This document shows, piece after piece, positions 62,101-64,000 of a stretch of 64,000 bases of DNA. Each line of letters starts with the position of its first letter. The first letter of the stretch is position 1. Made by a program: the position numbers and the translations under genes. The stretch is from assembly GCF_000002985.6 (NCBI RefSeq), contig NC_003284.9, positions 14,012,001-14,076,000 on the forward strand. Direction: 5' to 3'. Source of the DNA: Caenorhabditis elegans. Lineage: Eukaryota > Nematoda > Chromadorea > Rhabditida > Rhabditidae. Below the pieces are notes generated by a model. The model saw nothing but the letters and a program-made list of their open reading frames with translations, had not been told where the DNA came from and made no database searches.

Positions 62101-64000
62101 AATAATGAAAAATTATTAGATAACTGTGATTTTTTCAAGATTCTTATATTAACTTATTCCGTTTAATAATTTTAGAATTATAATTCAAAATATTGAACTT
62201 TTTTAAAATTTTCTTCAACTTTCGACACACTTTCAGGATCTTATGTTTGCCTGTGCATTATACCCAACAACCGAGGAGTTTATACAAAATGCAGAGGAAG
62301 AAGTATCTTACAATGTGGATCGTATCAGCCAACACACCTCTGTTATCGTGTTCTCAGGGAATAATGAAAATGAAGCCGCGATTCGAGGACACTGGTGGAA
62401 AGCGTCCAATTACACTGAAAGCCAGCAAGTGAAAGATTATGTGCTTTTGTATCAGAGACTGGCGAAGATTGCAAAGAAGGTGGCTCCAACGATACCATTT
62501 ATTATGTCGAGTCCGTCGAACGGCGTGGAAACTGAAGAGTGAGTGATTTAGATGTTTTTGTTGTTGTGAAAAAGTTGTTTCGTGCGAGGAGAAAAACGCT
62601 TTTGAAAAATTAATTTTGTTGAAAGCATAGTCACACATGATCATTTCAGGGAAGGGGGAGTTTCCAAAAACCCCTACGACGTAAGATATGGTGATATTCA
62701 CTATTACAACGAATTTGTGAACTTATGGAGAGATGATACTTATTTGACACCTAGATGTGCATCTGAGTATGGTGTCCAAAGTTATCCAATGAAGTGAGTT
62801 GAAAGTTTTATGATTTTTTTTACTATTTTGTCTCAGAGAAACAATGCTCAACTGGATTAACGAGTCGGACTGGGAGTACACAAGCAAAGCAATGTTCCAT
62901 AGGCAGCACCACCCTGGAGGAATTGCGACTAATCTGCTAATGATTTTCCAGCATCTTCCGGTAAGTTCCATTTACGTCCTTTCCAGTTCAACGATGTGTT
63001 TTAGATTCCGGCGGAATGCGGATCGAAATCAGTTTCTGACGTTCCATCTTGTAAGTATATTTCATCAGCATCTTACATGAGCAGATTGGCATACTTCTCG
63101 CAAGTTCACCAGTCTATTGCACTAAAAACCCAAACCCTTCACTATCGAAGATTCCGGAATACAACAACAAATGAAGGACTTGGAAACACAATGTGTGCAA
63201 TGTACTGGCAGTTGAATGATGTTTGGGCTGCTCCGACGTGGTCCACAATTGATTTTGAACAAAACTGGAAAATGGCACATTATGAAGCTAGGAGGTTCTT
63301 TTCAAATGTAGCTGTGTATTCGGTAAGTTGAATTTATCACGAGAGTTTTTTAAGCAAATAAGTTTAAAAATGTTTCAGTTTGCTGATGAAACCGACTTCA
63401 ACTTGAAAGTATTCCTTCTCAACGATAATCCATATTTACTACACAATATTACTGTTAACGTACAAATGCTCAGCTGGGGCAATGGTCTTGATCCAATTCT
63501 CACAAATGAGTTCCATATTGATAGTGTACCTGCGGGAAGCTCGGAAGTATTAAAAACTGGGTAAGTTTATGCGAAATGAGGTTCTTGTAAACAATTTGAT
63601 TTTCAGAATCACATTCTCCAAAATCACAGAATTATCGGAATATTTATACGTGTCAACGCTATATGATTCATCTGGGGTGAAAATTCATGAAGATGTACTA
63701 GTTCCGGATTTCTTGTTTGAGGTGAGGGATGGCTCAGGATTTTTTTCAATTTTTGCAGTGAAAGGTGGAGTAGGTACGTAGGTACGTAGGTACTAGGGTG
63801 CTCTTAGTACTCTGGTAGCCTAATACCCTAGTACCTTAGTGAGTTGTTGCCACTTTCTGAGAAATCTTAAACTACAAAGTTTATAAAACTTTATAAAGTT
63901 TATAACGTCGCAGTTTATAAGATGTAAATTTTCAGGTTGATTTCAACACATTTGGTGATGTACAAATAAGTGATGTTCAACGAATTGACGAAAAAACTTA
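59199..64000 (+). CDS. Beta-mannosidase (GH2), truncated by the window end
   Basis: Fourteen exons are visible: 59199-59331, 59911-60062, 60197-60397, 60630-60706, 60755-60888, 60939-61193, 61239-61543, 62237-62538, 62650-62793, 62837-62960, 63005-63322, 63379-63560, 63607-63721 and 63936 to the edge, giving about 835 residues. The enzyme removes terminal beta-mannose from glycan fragments, normally in lysosomes. An N-terminal signal peptide (MRTSLVVCLFWLLFQLHTTH) begins 7 nt after a CATTCACAG acceptor (likely trans-splice site), so the ATG at 59199 is preferred to upstream TTG frames. The GH2 sugar-binding part (AGNWEFS, TVPGDIYSDL, FAWDWGPSFP) is followed by the TIM barrel (IRVWGGGFYESNHFY). 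The acid/base Glu is in FSGNNENE (about E463) and the nucleophile in CASEYGVQSYP (about E559), as in mammalian MANBA. All catalytic parts are intact. One intron (61544-62236) holds a foldback element. Confidence 0.95.
61636..62074. mobile_element. TTTAAA-flanked TIR element in a beta-mannosidase intron
   Basis: TTTAAAGCTGGAGTAGCGCC at 61636, continuing AGTGGGG, is mirrored by CCCCACTGGCGCTACTCTAC ending with CTTTAAA at 62074. TTAA lies at both ends, as in the larger element at 10558-12040, and the inner sequence differs. The terminal inverted repeat is about 30 nt, and the rest is AT-rich and non-coding. Confidence 0.7.
63770..63793. repeat. Three tandem GTAGGTAC units in a beta-mannosidase intron
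   Basis: The octamer GTAGGTAC is repeated three times without change, followed by degenerate TAGGGT/ACCCTAG variants to about 63840. It lies within intron 63722-63935. GTAGGT resembles a splice donor, but the exon end at 63721 fits the frame better. Confidence 0.8.

Noticed and set aside
63051-63071. A GT...AG pair that could be read as an intron in the beta-mannosidase gene
   Set aside because: At 21 nt it is far below any workable intron length, and the reading frame is open straight through, so the exon was kept continuous (63005-63322).

Overview
The window looks like nematode chromosomal DNA, almost certainly Caenorhabditis elegans or a very close relative, probably from the X chromosome. 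The reasons are AT-rich intergenic DNA, many small exons split by short introns with TTTTCAG-type acceptors, acceptors placed directly before ATGs (trans-splicing style), abundant foldback DNA elements, and a recognisable dyc-1 (CAPON/NOS1AP homologue) next to a lysosomal beta-mannosidase gene. Species and chromosome rest on recognition, not on a search.

Layout. At the left edge (115-517, minus) are the first two exons of a PH-domain gene that continues out of the window. 518-8598 holds a tRNA-Glu(CTC) at 3944-4014, foldback repeats and otherwise no convincing gene. A five-exon plus-strand gene at 8599-10324 encodes a CAP-superfamily protein with a long disordered N-terminus. A TTAA-flanked palindromic element with a THAP-like ORF fragment (10558-12040) follows, then about 9.7 kb without a supportable gene. 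A seven-exon alpha-arrestin gene runs from 21807 to 24979. From 24980 to 38827 there is mostly non-coding DNA with two candidate upstream exons (26892-26991, 28663-28705) that splice in frame to dyc-1. The dyc-1 core gene (16 coding exons, 887 aa) is 38828-51352, with an alternative first exon at 43285-43455. A tRNA-Lys(TTT) on the minus strand (51947-52018) separates dyc-1 from a convergent Cys-loop ligand-gated ion channel gene (52434-55984, minus, ten exons, 483 aa). A beta-mannosidase gene (59199 to beyond 64000, plus) ends the window.

How the genes relate. Nothing suggests an operon or a shared pathway. DYC-1 is a PTB plus coiled-coil adaptor of the dystrophin/muscle system, the channel is a membrane receptor, the arrestin is a trafficking adaptor, the CAP protein looks cytosolic, and beta-mannosidase acts in lysosomal or secreted glycan breakdown. 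The most distinctive feature is the load of long, near-perfect inverted-repeat elements inside introns of dyc-1, the channel gene and the beta-mannosidase gene. One of them carries a tRNA-like sequence with pol III box motifs in both arms.

All splice models were built by eye from GT/AG sites and reading-frame continuity. Exon phases agree across every intron of the four main multi-exon models, which is the main support for them.
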